A stretch of DNA of 64,000 nt from Acanthopleura granulata (taxonomy: Eukaryota > Mollusca > Polyplacophora > Chitonida > Chitonidae): contig JABBOT010000007.1 in the NCBI GenBank assembly GCA_016165875.1, positions 12,231,227 through 12,295,226 of the forward strand, written 5' to 3'. The notes beneath the pieces were generated by a model that saw nothing but the letters and a program-made list of their open reading frames with translations, did no database searches and was not told where the DNA came from. This document shows, piece after piece, positions 37,901 through 46,595 of the stretch (position 1 is its first letter; each line of letters starts with the position of its first letter). The position numbers were made by a program, and so were the translations under genes.

Positions 37901-40677
37901 TGAACACTCGGCCCTCCAGGGCAGCTGTTCGTCATGACTATAAAACTTAAAGCCACTTAGCCATTGACAGGCCTGTACCTTCAGTTATCTTTTATTTCAC
38001 TGGTGTTTATTTCACTTTATGATGGCACCCAGAAATATAGTGGGGGGAGGGGGGGCGGGTGGGGAAACCTGGCCCTGGGAAACACTCAACCATCCATAGG
38101 TTGCTGGCAGACCTTTCCAAATATGGTCGAAGGGAAATCATTGATGTTTAACCATGCTCAAGAAGTTTAGTTCCTTTACCTCCAAGAAAGTCAAGACATG
38201 TCACTGAACTATTTGTTTTCAATGTATGCATATGTAGGTTTGGGTTTTAGTTCGCACTCAATAATTTTTCACTTACATGACAACCAGGATTCCTTAAAAT
38301 GTATGTATATATACCGCGTCTATTTGTGGCAGGCGAGTCTATGCCTTAAAATGTATGTTTATATACTGCGATTTCTTGTGGCACGGTGAGCATTACCACC
38401 ACTGGAACATTATGCTGAAGACACCAGATGTGACACCTTACCCAGTCATATTATACTGACACCAGGGCAACCAGCCCTGTTTCCATGCTCTAACTTCTCA
38501 GTGCTGCAAGAGCACCAAGATCATCGAGGCAGCAACAAGTACAATTTTTAAATTCTTTGGTATGACCCAACTTGGAATTGATCTCAGATCTCCCGACCAG
38601 ACCTCCATCCATATGTATACAGAACCATGTAATCACACAAAGTAATAAGAGCTGAAGCATCAAATAACCTGGGGTATACATTAAACTACTACCAAAACAA
38701 AACAACAACTACATGTAGAGTACACACATGTATATGTAAACGTCACAGTAAACGAGAATACATGAAAGGTAAATTGACCTAAACTTTTGTATATGACCAG
38801 CTTGCATATTCAGCCTGATTCTGAGAGCTCTACTGATCTTACAGAGGTGTTTGGGATTTGTTTGGAAGGTAGGATGATATCGTCCACCAAAGGTAATATC
38901 TTATATTCATGTGAAAATGTAAAAACATCTTTCATTTTTCTGTCACTTGCCATATTACCTGTAATGATACTGTCCCTTGCTAAACATAATCTACCTGACA
39001 TAGGACCTCACCGTCTACACCAAATAAGTCCAGACTTCCCCCATCCTCTTCTGTCCACGGGGGTACCAGGTAGAATATGAACGCTATTCTCCGCCCTTCT
39101 AATTCATCATCATGACACAGCAGGGTATCTGGTCAAAATGAGAAACACATTGACAGTAAGCAGTGACATCACATGATGATTATAATGATGATCAAACTAC
39201 AAAACACAGTGGGAAGTGACATGAAGACGATGGTGATAATGATGATCAAACTACAAAAAAAAAGTGGGAAGTGACAGGACGATGATGGTGAGAGCACGAT
39301 GATGGTGATAATGATAATCAAACTACAAAACACAGTGGGAAGTGACGGGGCGATGATGGTGACATGACGATGATGGTGATAATGATGATCAAACTACAAA
39401 ACACAGTGGGAAGTGACAGGACGATGATGGTGACAGGACGATGATGGTGACAGGACGATGATGGTGACAGGATGATGATGGTGACATGACGATGATGGTG
39501 ATAATGATGATCAAACTACAAAACACAGTGGGAAGTGACAGGACGATGATGGTGACAGGATGATGATGGTGACAGGACGATGATGGTGATAGTGATGATC
39601 AAACTACAAAACACAGTGGGAAGTGACAGGACGATGATGGTGACAGGATGATGATGGTGACAGGACGATGATGGTGATAGTGATGATCAAACTACAAAAC
39701 ACAGTGGGAAGTGACAGGACGATGATGGTGACCGGATGATGATGGTGACAGGACGATGATGGTGATAGTGATGATCAAACTAAGGAACACAGTGGGGTTT
39801 GATTTGATTTATTTGATTTCTCCGAGCAGAGTCAAGGGGAAATCCACGACCATCCACAGGTTGCGTAACATAGTGCGAAATGACATGACGACGATAATGA
39901 TATGATCAAACTACAGAACACCTGAGAAGTGACACGGCATCATGATGATAATGAAGATCAAACTACAAAACACACTGAGAAGTGACACGGCATGATGATG
40001 ATAATGAAGATCAAACTACGGGACACACTGGGAAGTGACACGGCATCATGATGATAATGAAGATCAAACTACGGGACACACTGGGAAGTGACACGGCATG
40101 ATGATGATAATGAAGATCAAACTACGGGACACACTGGGAAGTGACACGGCATGATGATGATAATGAAGATCAAACTACAAAACACACTGGGAAGTGACAC
40201 GGCATCATGATGATAATGAAGATCAAACTACAAAACACACTGAGAAGTGACACGGCATGATGATGATAATGAAGATCAAACTACAAAACACACTGGGAAG
40301 TGACACGGCATGATGATGATAATGAAGATCAAACTACGGGACACACTGGGAAGTGACACGGCATGATGATGATAATGAAGATCAAACTACGGGACACACT
40401 GGGAAGTGACACGGCATGATGATGATAATGAAGATCAAACTACGGGACACACTGGGAAGTGACACGGCATGATGATGATAATGAAGATCAAACTACAAAA
40501 CACACTGGGAAGTGACACGGCATGATGATGATAATGAAGATCAAACTACGGGACACACTGGGAAGTGACACGGCATGATGATGATAATGAAGATCAAACT
40601 ACGGGACACACTGGGAAGTGACACGGCATGATGATGATAATGAAGATCAAACTACGGGACACACTGGGAAGCGACCT

Positions 40678-40713
<36 letters not shown>

Positions 40714-43700
40714 AAACTATGAAAAAAGTGGGATGTTACATCACATGATGATCAGAATGACTTAAAAAGTGAAAGATCACACAGACATGCAACTCATGTG
40801 GTGAGTGAAAAGACCATTAAGTACTGTATCTGAAAATATCTTCACTAAAGTTTTTAGATTTTTTTTTCACCAAATTTAATGCAGCCACTTATCTTGAGCA
40901 TTATGGACCATATTGATGATGAGGTTAACCAATGACATCCCGTCAACTTTTCCCTGGCACTAAGGTAGAAATTTCATGTCATATTAGCTTTTTCGTGCAC
41001 AGGTGAACATGACAGGATTACTGATCAAAAGAACTTTATTCACAGCTGAACATAATGGTGCACAAAATGTTTTGTGACGTCAGTGGTGAACCTCGTTATC
41101 AATATGGTCCATAAAACCCATCATACAATCAAAACATTTGACTGCGTTTAAGTTGGTTCACAAAATATAAAAAAATCAGGTATTTTAAAACACAATTTTT
41201 AATGATCTTTTCAGTCACCATAATTTCATTTTTGGTGGTGTTTCACTTAAACTTAGAAAACAAAGCAGGCAGCGACATCACATGATAATCACATGTATGA
41301 TCATCAAGAGGGATGTCAGCTGTCAGATAGGTTAACCAAACACAAATCTGTGGACATCTGTCACAGTGGCTAACCAAATACACAAACCTGTTGATATCTG
41401 TCACAGGGGTTAACCTGAACAGAGCAGAACAGGATATGTCCAATGTATCAAGAGGGATAACTGTCACAGGGGCTAACCAAACACACAAACCTGTAGATCT
41501 GTACACAGAACAGGACATGTCCACCATATCATCAAGAGGGATGTCTGTCACAGAGGCTAACCAAACACACAAACCTGTTGATCTGTACGCTGAACAGGGC
41601 ATGTCCAATGTATCATCAACAGTGCTGTCTGTCACAGAGGCTAACCAAACACACAAACCTGTTGATCTGTACAAAAAAAATGGACATGTCCACTCTATCA
41701 TCAAGAGGGATAACTGTCACAGAGGCTAACCAAATACATAAACCTGTTGACATCTGCCACAGTGGCTAACCAAATACACAAACCTGTTGATCTGTACACA
41801 GAACAGGACATGTTCACTCTATCATCAAGAGAGATGTCTGTCACAGAAGCTAACCAAATACACAAACCTGTTGACATCTGTCACAGTGGCTAACCAAACT
41901 CACAAACCTGTTGATCTGTACACAGAACAGGACAGGTCCACTGTATCATCAAGAGGAATGTCTCCAACAGAGGCTAACCAAACACACAAGCCTGTTGACA
42001 TCTGTCACAGTGGCTAACCAAACACACAAACATATTGATCCAAACACAGAACAGGACATGTCCACAGTATCATCAAGATGGATATCTGTAACAGAGGATA
42101 TCCAAACACACAAACCTGTGGATCTGTACACAGAACAGGACATGTCCACTGTATCAAGAGAGATGTCTGTCACAGAGGCTAACCAAATACACAAACCTGT
42201 TGACATCTGCCACAGTGGCTAACCAAATACACAAACCTGTTGATCTGTACACAGAACAGGACATGTCCACTCTATCATCAAGAGAGATGTCTTTCACAGA
42301 GGCTAACCAAATACACAAACCTGTTGATCTGTACACAGAACAGGACATGTTCACCCTATCATCAAGAGAGATGTCTGTCACAGAAGCTAACCAAATACAC
42401 AAACCTGTTGACATCTGTCACAGTGGCTAACCAAACTCACAAACCTGTTGATCTGTACACAGAACAGGACAGGTCCACTGTATCATCAAGAGGAATGTCT
42501 CCAACAGAGGCTAACCAAACACACAAGCCTGTTGACATCTGTCACAGTGGCTAACCAAACACACAAACATATTGATCCAAACACAGAACAGGACATGTCC
42601 ACAGTATCATCAACAGGGATGTCTATTACAGTGGCTAACCAAACACACAAGCCTGCTGATCTGTACACTGAACAGGATACATGTATATCCACTGTATCAT
42701 CAAGAGGGATATCACCTGTCACAGAGGTTAATCAAACACACGAACCTGTAGATCTGTACATAGAACAGGACATGTCCACTATATCATCAATAGGGATGTC
42801 TGTCACAGAGGCTAACCAAACACACAAACCTGCTGACATCTGTCACAGAGGCTAACCAAACACACAAACCTGTTGATCTGTACACAGAACAGGACAGGTC
42901 CACTGTATCATCAAGAGGAATGTCTCCAACAGAGGCTAACCAAACACACAAGCCTGTTGACATCTGTCACAGTGGCTAACCAAACACACAAACATATTGA
43001 TCCAAACACAGAACAGGAACTGTCCACAGTATCATCAAGATGGATATCTGTAACAGAGGATATCCAAACACACAAACCTGCTGACATCTGTCACAGAGGC
43101 TAACCAAACACACAAACCTGTGGATCTGTACACAGAACAGGACATATCCACTGTATCATCAAGAGAGGTGTCAGCCGTCAGACAGGTTAACCAAACACAC
43201 AAACCTGTTGATCTGTAATCAGAACAGGATATATCCAATGTATTGGACATGTCCACCATATCATCAAGAGGGATGTCTGTCACAGATTCTAACCAAATAC
43301 ACAAACCCACTCATCTGTACACAGAACAGGACATGTCCACAGTATCATCAATAGGGATGTCTGTTAGAGTGGCTAACCAAACACACAAGCCTGCTGATCT
43401 GTACACTGAACAGGATACATGTATATCCACTGTATCATCAAGAGGGATATCACCTGTCACAGAGGTTAATCAAACACACGAACCTGTAGATCTGTACACA
43501 GAACAGGACATGTCCACTCTATCATCAGTAGGGATGTCTGTCACAGAGGCTAACCAAATACACAAACCTGTTGACATCTGTCACAGTGGCTAACCAAACT
43601 CACAAACCTGTTGATCTGTACACAGAACAGGACAGGTCCACTCTATCATCAATAGGGATGTCTGTCACAGAGGCTAACCAAACACACAAACCTATTGACA

Positions 43701-46595
43701 TCTGTCACAGAGGCTAACCAAATACACAAACCTGTTGATCTGTACACAGAACAAGACATGTCCACCGTATCATCAAGAGGGATACCCGTCAAAGAGGCTA
43801 GCCAGTCACGGAAATCTGTGAATAATATTTTCCTGCCAGACAACAAAAAAGAGGCTACAATCATGCACATTTCACTTATACAATTGCCGCTACTTTTAGG
43901 TGTGGACAAAACTGGTGTGCCAAGGAGACATGATCACACCAACATTTGGCAATTTATTGAAGAGCTTTCCAACATGTGATGTACAGATATGCAAACCGCA
44001 GTGGTTATGTTGGTGGAAGACAAATGGTCTTCAACGAATAATAGAAGCCATAAACGGCCACATGAGCAGTGTTCATTGCCCCCACCAGAAGTGAAAGTGA
44101 GGGAATCTACAAATTCCCTGAGCAAGGTTGGGTATGAACCTGCACCTTGAGTGTTCTGCCTGCTGAAATGCATATACCTCACTATAGTATGATCTCAGTA
44201 CACATGATCCCACAGGCTGTATAGGCCTACATCTAAGCGACAAACCAAACCCTTACAAAAAGCTAATTTAACACATACACTATATATATACATATCACAT
44301 ACGCATTCTGCTGGTTTCAGCTTACATGCGAGAAAGTTTCTATGCAATTCTAAAAATGGCGTCAGTGGCACTTTAAGAGTTCATACCTGAGATGCTGAAT
44401 TGACTGGTGACTGACAGTCTTCAAGTCATCACTCTACAAATCAATCATTCAGCCCATACAGTTTACATGTATATCAAGAAGCACAAGTCCTACATGCATG
44501 TCATCACTGACATGTGTGCATTCTAAAAATGACCAAAAGATGATATTTCACAGCAGCAATACTACATTACATGTATTAATATTACTTATTTATTTATTTG
44601 ATTGGTGTTTTACGCCGTACTCAAGAATATTTCACTTATACGACAGAGGTAGGCATTATGGTGGGAGGAAACACCAATAAAAACTTTTGATTAGGCATTT
44701 TTTGAAGGGTCGGTTGGGTTATGCCCAACGAATACATTTTTAAGGATGGCCCTACATGTATAGTAAATGTTCTCACTACTTTGTCCAGGACTACAACGTT
44801 GGACGTTTTCCCTCTAATTTTGAGAATCTTTCATCTTAGAAAGATGTTTTGATGGTAAAGTTTGGATGGTATAATGGACGTTCAGATGGGGAAATGTTTC
44901 AGTGCCAAAAGTAATATTTTATGACATTTAATTTTTCCTCTAGAAAATGAACTTTTGGTTACCTTTATCACAGTTCAATTGATGTGATTGTAATCTATAG
45001 GGACCACACATTGTATGAAGCTCTATGAATCTTGGGAAAATTATGCTTCGCCTTTTTACTGATCCATTTCCAACTTACAGTCCTAAGTCCACTTCTATCA
45101 CTGTACAAGTTTTTATATACATGATAGACAATTAGAAGTGATATTCGCATTGCTACACTTGCTACAGCAGGCACTTGTCACAGACAAGTGCCTATAAGAG
45201 GCTGAAACTGCTTTCTGTGGTTAATGAAGAGGCAACGCTTTAATGTAACACTTTCTACATGGTATTTCCAGTTTCCTCATAGCTTTTGTTGTGAGTTACG
45301 GTGTATGGGAAAGCGACTTGCATTGTGCAAGATTAATAAAATGAGTATTAAATGTGGTAAGCATGGTAAGGCATAGGCATCCAGGTGGGTTTTAGCCCCA
45401 AGGCCACGCCAGCTCCCTTTGTGCTGACCATCTAACATGCGAATGTTGCTTATTACACGAAACTGACTTACCTGGTAGAATTTGTACAAATCATTGTTCT
45501 TCGGGAAGAATTTTAGGCTCTCCAAGTCTGATTTTAAGCGTTTCAAATACCTATCTTCCTCAATGAAATTCCTCAGTTCACAGCATTTAAAAGGCAAACT
45601 GTGAATGGTCACGTCAGAGTCTGATAAAACAGAAAATTTATATCATTCATTATATATATATACTAATTTGACAGGTGTTTAGTTCGATACCTAATAATTT
45701 TCTACTCATATGATAGTACCTGCAGCTTTATGCAAATCAGCAGTAAGGGTTATAAATATGGGTGCACAAGTCCACTTATTTTGTTAGTTGTAATAATAAG
45801 CGCACTCATTATTATTTATATGATAGTGCATGGAGAGAATCTTGAATGCATTTATACTGAAATTCAGCCCCTGAGTATGCAGGTACATGTGTGCACCTAG
45901 CAAATCTCCTGTCCATATAAAGCTGCCACCAAAGCAATACACTTTCATATAACAACAGGTTACAAAATGCTTCTTCATTTGTCAAAGGTCAGAGAACTTC
46001 TCGTAAAATCCATTAGTTAAAAGGCAAATTTAATTCAAATTTAATTTTTAACACTGTACTCAAGAATATTTTATAGTATATTTCATTGTTGTTTAATGTC
46101 ATAGTGTAGAATTCTCCCCTGACATCTTGGTGATCAGTTAGTTCTTAACAAGTTTCACATTAGGGAAAATCAGAAGGACTTCAGTGTGATTGCATTGTTG
46201 ACAAACTGGCTGTCAAATGCCAGTTTACATGCTTAGTGTACGCTTGGCATGTTGAAATACTCTTTTGCAACGTGTCTAAAAATGCATGGATTTGTATAAT
46301 TTTGTGATCATATCTGCATATACGTGTATGATACAGCTGATAACTTACCAATCCACGTGCCATCATTTTCACATTCATTTTTCCGGTATCTTTCAACAAG
46401 ACAGTTTTTAAAGCTATCATCTCCATAAACAGGGTTAAGAAAACCATTCACACCATCAGAAGAGGTTTTGCCTTCATCCACAATGTGGACTTCTTCATCC
46501 CTGGCCAAAACGTTACATGCGTCTGTAGATGTCAACTTCGATTTCTTGATCGAGGTGTCGTCATTCGCTATGTCACTTGGTCTCTTCGAACTCAT
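25837..46595 (-). CDS. OGFOD1: OGFOD1, ribosomal protein prolyl hydroxylase (13 exons)
   Basis: OGFOD1 (yeast Tpa1) is a 2-oxoglutarate/Fe(II) dioxygenase that 3-hydroxylates a proline of small ribosomal protein uS12 (RPS23), affecting translational accuracy and stress granules. The spliced product has 560 residues (human 542); all thirteen exons join in phase. The N-terminus has KRPSD and KKSK basic patches resembling a nuclear signal. The catalytic facial triad is H187 and D189 (in CHDDELEG) and H250 (SFHQ); R262 ([11 protein letters not shown]) binds 2-oxoglutarate. The spacings H-to-H (63) and H-to-R (12) equal those of human H155/H218/R230. The C-terminal second barrel is recognisable ([36 protein letters not shown]) and is preceded by an acidic linker with a 17-residue tandem duplication. 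Introns are loaded with repeats; intron 4 is almost entirely two minisatellites. The gene is head to head with LSM4. Confidence 0.95.
26009..26202 (-). repeat. SINE-A copy in OGFOD1 intron 12
   Basis: Head box B (GAGTTCAAATCC), middle and TTTATT tail are present; the first part of the tRNA head is lost. Its tail ends 17 bp before the exon 13 acceptor, unusually close. Confidence 0.8.
26461..26660 (-). repeat. SINE-A copy, diverged
   Basis: On the minus strand: GGGGCCCCCGTGGCCGAGGG head, GTGAGTCCAGGCCAACTT box-B region, GTGGTTTCCCAAGAGC middle. Confidence 0.7.
26661..27716. other. OGFOD1 intron 12, remainder
   Basis: No repeat family or coding segment recognised. Confidence 0.5.
27717..27775 (-). 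CDS. OGFOD1: OGFOD1 exon 12
   Basis: Phase 1 in, phase 0 out; CTTCAG acceptor, GTGAGA donor on the minus strand. Encodes residues 490-509, [20 protein letters not shown]; human has WEPEYGGFTSYIAKGEDEE. Confidence 0.95.
28080..28903 (+). mobile_element. Tandem-repeat-containing element with terminal hairpin
   Basis: Four units of about 151 bp start near 28,247, 28,398, 28,549 and 28,700. Each has GGGCAGACAACTCC, TAGATCGAAA, CTTCAGGTCATTTTGCA and GAGATATGCTCTGCAC with changes. The right end has a GACAGACAGACGG run and a hairpin whose arms are ACTATATGTCTCCCCT and AGGGGACACATAGT (28,867-28,903). A similar end sequence (AGCAATTACAAAAATGTATG then CCCCTCCCCTCC) lies at 28,095-28,130. The layout matches bivalve pearl/HINE-type Helitron-like non-autonomous elements; the class is inference. 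Confidence 0.6.
29024..29146 (-). CDS. OGFOD1: OGFOD1 exon 11
   Basis: Phase 1 in, phase 1 out; GTGGGT donor. Encodes residues 449-490: [20 protein letters not shown] and [14 protein letters not shown]. Human: MCQGELRHWKTGHYTLIHD and AEFALDLILY. Confidence 0.95.
29341..29501 (+). repeat. SINE-A 3' part
   Basis: GGTCTACCAGCAACC, ATCTGCCCGGTTTTCTCCC, ATAAGTGAAATATTCTTGAG, GTACAGCATAAAACACCAAT and an AAAT tail, in that order. Confidence 0.8.
30283..30551 (-). repeat. SINE-A, near full length
   Basis: On the minus strand: GGCCTGCATGGCTGAGAGGG head, GAGTTCAAGCTC box B, CCAGCAACCTG, TTTCTCCCACCATTATGCTG, TTGAGTACGG, then the (AAAT)n tail. Confidence 0.8.
30690..30860 (+). repeat. SINE-B fragment
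   Basis: GCCCGGTGTCAGTATAATATG, then GTGTCTTCGGCAAGTCGTCT and GTGAGGCAGCATCAGA match the SINE-B body in plus orientation. Confidence 0.55.
31030..31298 (-). CDS. OGFOD1: OGFOD1 exon 10 (acidic linker with tandem duplication)
   Basis: Phase 2 in, phase 1 out; donor GTGATG. Encodes residues 359-449, from [17 protein letters not shown] through [16 protein letters not shown] to an acidic linker. The linker contains two copies of a 17-residue unit ([17 protein letters not shown], 51 bp each) between about 31,045 and 31,165. In human OGFOD1 the same place is a long acidic, poorly conserved linker between the two barrels. Confidence 0.95.
31497..31576 (-). CDS. OGFOD1: OGFOD1 exon 9
   Basis: Phase 0 in, phase 2 out; GTATGC donor. 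Encodes residues 333-359: [20 protein letters not shown] and RGPPNKR; human has SSRGPPNKRFY. Confidence 0.95.
31672..31930. repeat. ~22-bp minisatellite (GGTGATTTATTTGGCCACCA)
   Basis: About a dozen units alternate GTGATTTATTTGGCCACCA and GTGATTTATTTGCCCACCAA, with a 47-bp higher-order repeat that includes GTTATTTTACCAG. Lies in OGFOD1 intron 8. Confidence 0.75.
32090..32203 (-). CDS. OGFOD1: OGFOD1 exon 8
   Basis: Phase 0 in and out; GTAAGC donor. Encodes residues 295-332: [20 protein letters not shown] and [18 protein letters not shown]. Human: EILYDWINPTYLDMDYQVQ. Confidence 0.95.
32225..32537. repeat. Minisatellite, ~19-20-bp units (CATCAGTATCAAAAAC), left part
   Basis: Diverged units of ACATCAGTATCAAAAACCC. 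The array stops at GGGGTCATTCC (32,538) and resumes after 35,337, so it was split by the transposon in between. Confidence 0.8.
32538..35337 (+). mobile_element. 2.8-kb decayed DNA transposon, unclassified family
   Basis: The element is bounded by GGGGTCATTCC on the left and the inverse TTATGACCCC on the right. It interrupts a minisatellite that continues on both sides, which fixes its ends. The interior holds a decayed protein gene on the plus strand (see 33,500-34,960). The target duplication is not clear (ATT on the left, ATC on the right). I could not assign it to a named superfamily. Confidence 0.7.
33500..34960 (+). pseudogene. Decayed transposase-like gene inside the 2.8-kb element
   Basis: Fragments in shifting frames, broken by stops, keep the order of a protein family seen in many cnidarian and mollusc genomes: [14 protein letters not shown] with VQEFI (about 33,740-33,830), [24 protein letters not shown] (about 33,945-34,010), [24 protein letters not shown] (about 34,160-34,225), [23 protein letters not shown] (about 34,275-34,325), and further on [18 protein letters not shown] (about 34,660-34,710) and [20 protein letters not shown]. 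The DG, Q-K-N and CDGxGG motifs suggest an RNase H-like catalytic core, but this is inference and from memory of the family. Confidence 0.6.
35334..35523. repeat. Minisatellite (CATCAGTATCAAAAAC), right part
   Basis: The same unit as 32,225-32,537, resuming directly at the transposon end. Units include CATCAATATCAAAAACCCA and CATCAGTATCAAAACCCA. Confidence 0.8.
35524..36517. other. OGFOD1 intron 7, remainder
   Basis: No gene recognised. One SINE-A fragment at 36,222-36,355; the rest is unassigned AT-rich sequence. Confidence 0.5.
36222..36355 (+). repeat. SINE-A 3' part
   Basis: AGCAACCTGCGGATTTTC, GGGCTCTGCCTGGTTTCCTC, ATAAGTGAAATATTCTTGAG and an AAATAAAT tail. Confidence 0.8.
36518..36646 (-). 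CDS. OGFOD1: OGFOD1 exon 7 (2-oxoglutarate-binding arginine)
   Basis: Phase 0 in and out. Encodes residues 252-294: [20 protein letters not shown] includes R262. The donor was set at GTACGT (36,517); the better consensus GTAAGT four bases on breaks the frame into exon 8. The distance from SGWFHG to the WINP of exon 8 then equals that of human OGFOD1. Confidence 0.92.
37096..37385 (-). repeat. SINE-A copy, diverged
   Basis: Tail-first TTTATT tract, ATTTCACTTATATG, CCAGCATTATGGTAGACGG, CCTTCCCACATAAGAC, and box-B region CAGACTTGAACTC; the box A end is decayed. Confidence 0.75.
37518..37609 (-). CDS. OGFOD1: OGFOD1 exon 6 (distal iron-binding histidine)
   Basis: Phase 1 in, phase 0 out; donor GTAACA. 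Encodes residues 221-251: [20 protein letters not shown] and [11 protein letters not shown]250 is the distal metal ligand (human H218). Confidence 0.96.
37610..37866 (-). other. Open frame before OGFOD1 exon 6, unassigned
   Basis: A minus-strand frame of 90 codons (37,594-37,866) overlaps exon 6 in another phase. Its composition is protein-like (for example [17 protein letters not shown] and [17 protein letters not shown]), but I do not recognise it. It could be a fragment of a captured gene or mobile element, or chance. Confidence 0.25.
37988..38140 (-). repeat. SINE-A fragment
   Basis: TTTCACTGGTGT tail side, then GGTTGCTGGCAGACC; the central part is replaced by a G-rich run. Confidence 0.55.
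38228..38620 (-). repeat. SINE-B copy with internal duplication
   Basis: SINE-B body and tail in reverse. A segment of about 60 bp beginning CCTTAAAATGTATG (38,291 and 38,344) is tandemly duplicated. Confidence 0.65.
39012..39128 (-). CDS. OGFOD1: OGFOD1 exon 5 (HxD iron-binding motif)
   Basis: Phase 1 in and out; donor GTGAGG. Encodes residues 182-221: [20 protein letters not shown] and [18 protein letters not shown]187 and D189 form the HxD of the facial triad (human H155/D157). The acceptor abuts a 53-bp minisatellite. Confidence 0.97.
39129..40735. repeat. Minisatellite at the 3' end of OGFOD1 intron 4
   Basis: Two sections. 39,170-39,795 has about 88-bp units with internal ~18-bp GATGATGGTGACAGGAC repeats. 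39,900-40,680 has about 15 units of 53 bp containing GGGAAGTGACACGGCATGAT and AATGAAGATCAAACTAC. It ends in a (GAT)n run at 40,678-40,711. Both sections share GATCAAACTAC and GGGAAGTGAC with the stretch directly before the exon 5 acceptor (39,150-39,195). On the gene's strand each 53-bp unit contains CACTTCCCAG, an acceptor-like pyrimidine-AG. A SINE-A fragment interrupts the array. Confidence 0.88.
39797..39866 (-). repeat. SINE-A fragment inside the minisatellite
   Basis: TTTGATTTATTTGATTTC, then AGCAGAGTCAAGGGGAAATC and CCATCCACAGGTTGC mark a short SINE-A piece separating the two array sections. Confidence 0.6.
40736..41325. other. Unique part of OGFOD1 intron 4
   Basis: About 590 bp between the two arrays. 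It contains TTATGGACCATATTGATGA near 40,901 and, in inverse, TATCAATATGGTCCATAA near 41,098, so it may be a small inverted-repeat element. Confidence 0.4.
41326..43731 (-). repeat. 84-bp minisatellite copying the end of OGFOD1 exon 4 and its donor
   Basis: About two dozen units of 84 bp, with shorter ~40-bp pieces. On the gene's strand each unit reads TGGTTAGCCTCTGTGACAG, then CCCTCTTGATGATA, then GACATGTC(C/T)TGTTCTG, TACAGATCAACAGG and GTTTGTGTATTTGG. The first ~70 bp match the last 70 bp of exon 4, and GTTTGT is that exon's donor. Units are arranged in higher-order blocks: a segment of about 145 bp at 41,908 recurs almost unchanged at 42,447 and 42,870. The long open frames through the array on both strands are by-products. 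Confidence 0.93.
43732..43832 (-). CDS. OGFOD1: OGFOD1 exon 4
   Basis: Phase 2 in, phase 1 out; GGCAG acceptor. Encodes residues 148-182: [20 protein letters not shown] and [13 protein letters not shown]. Human: [31 protein letters not shown]. The donor is GTTTGT, a weak match, and the downstream array offers many near-identical donors, so the exact exon end used in vivo is not certain. Confidence 0.92.
43893..44180 (-). repeat. SINE-C copy
   Basis: Matches 8655-8990: GAGCTTTCCAACATGTGATG, ACAGATATGCA, TTGGTGGAAGACAAATGGTC, and head-side GGTTGGGTATGAACCTGCAC (degenerate box B). Confidence 0.55.
44387..44433 (-). CDS. OGFOD1: OGFOD1 exon 3
   Basis: Phase 0 in, phase 2 out; TTTGTAG acceptor, GTATGA donor. 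Encodes residues 133-148, [16 protein letters not shown]; human has SDDLKKRREPHISTLR. The vertebrate EPHIS is not conserved. Confidence 0.93.
44434..45471. other. OGFOD1 intron 2
   Basis: Contains a SINE-A 3' part (44,583-44,673) joined to a piece of the family seen at 19,480-19,530 (44,695-44,740, GGGTTATGCCCAACGAATAC). The remainder is unassigned. Confidence 0.5.
44583..44673 (-). repeat. SINE-A 3' part
   Basis: (TTTA)n, GATTGGTGTTTTACGCCGTA, CTCAAGAATATTTCACTTAT and GGTGGGAGGAAAC; truncated after the core. The tail is nearly undiverged, suggesting a young insertion. Confidence 0.85.
45472..45620 (-). CDS. OGFOD1: OGFOD1 exon 2
   Basis: Phase 1 in, phase 0 out; TTATCAG acceptor, GTAAGT donor. 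Encodes residues 83-132: [20 protein letters not shown] and [18 protein letters not shown]. Human: LMNLDFHEKYNDLYKFQQ. Confidence 0.96.
46349..46595 (-). CDS. OGFOD1: OGFOD1 exon 1 (start)
   Basis: Encodes residues 1-83, [20 protein letters not shown] onward; donor GTAAGT, phase 1 out. The start is the first ATG after an in-frame TAA 30 bp upstream and has A at -3. The human protein also begins with a KRP-containing basic stretch (MNGKRP). Confidence 0.9.

Noticed and set aside
39170..40680. Regular repeats that might suggest a CRISPR array
   Set aside because: Units are contiguous without unique spacers, in a eukaryotic intron; it is a minisatellite.
41243..43979. Many open frames of 60-150 codons on both strands with repeated [12 protein letters not shown] or [13 protein letters not shown] peptides
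   Set aside because: They are by-products of the 84-bp array; frames change between blocks and no start or splice structure supports a repeat protein.
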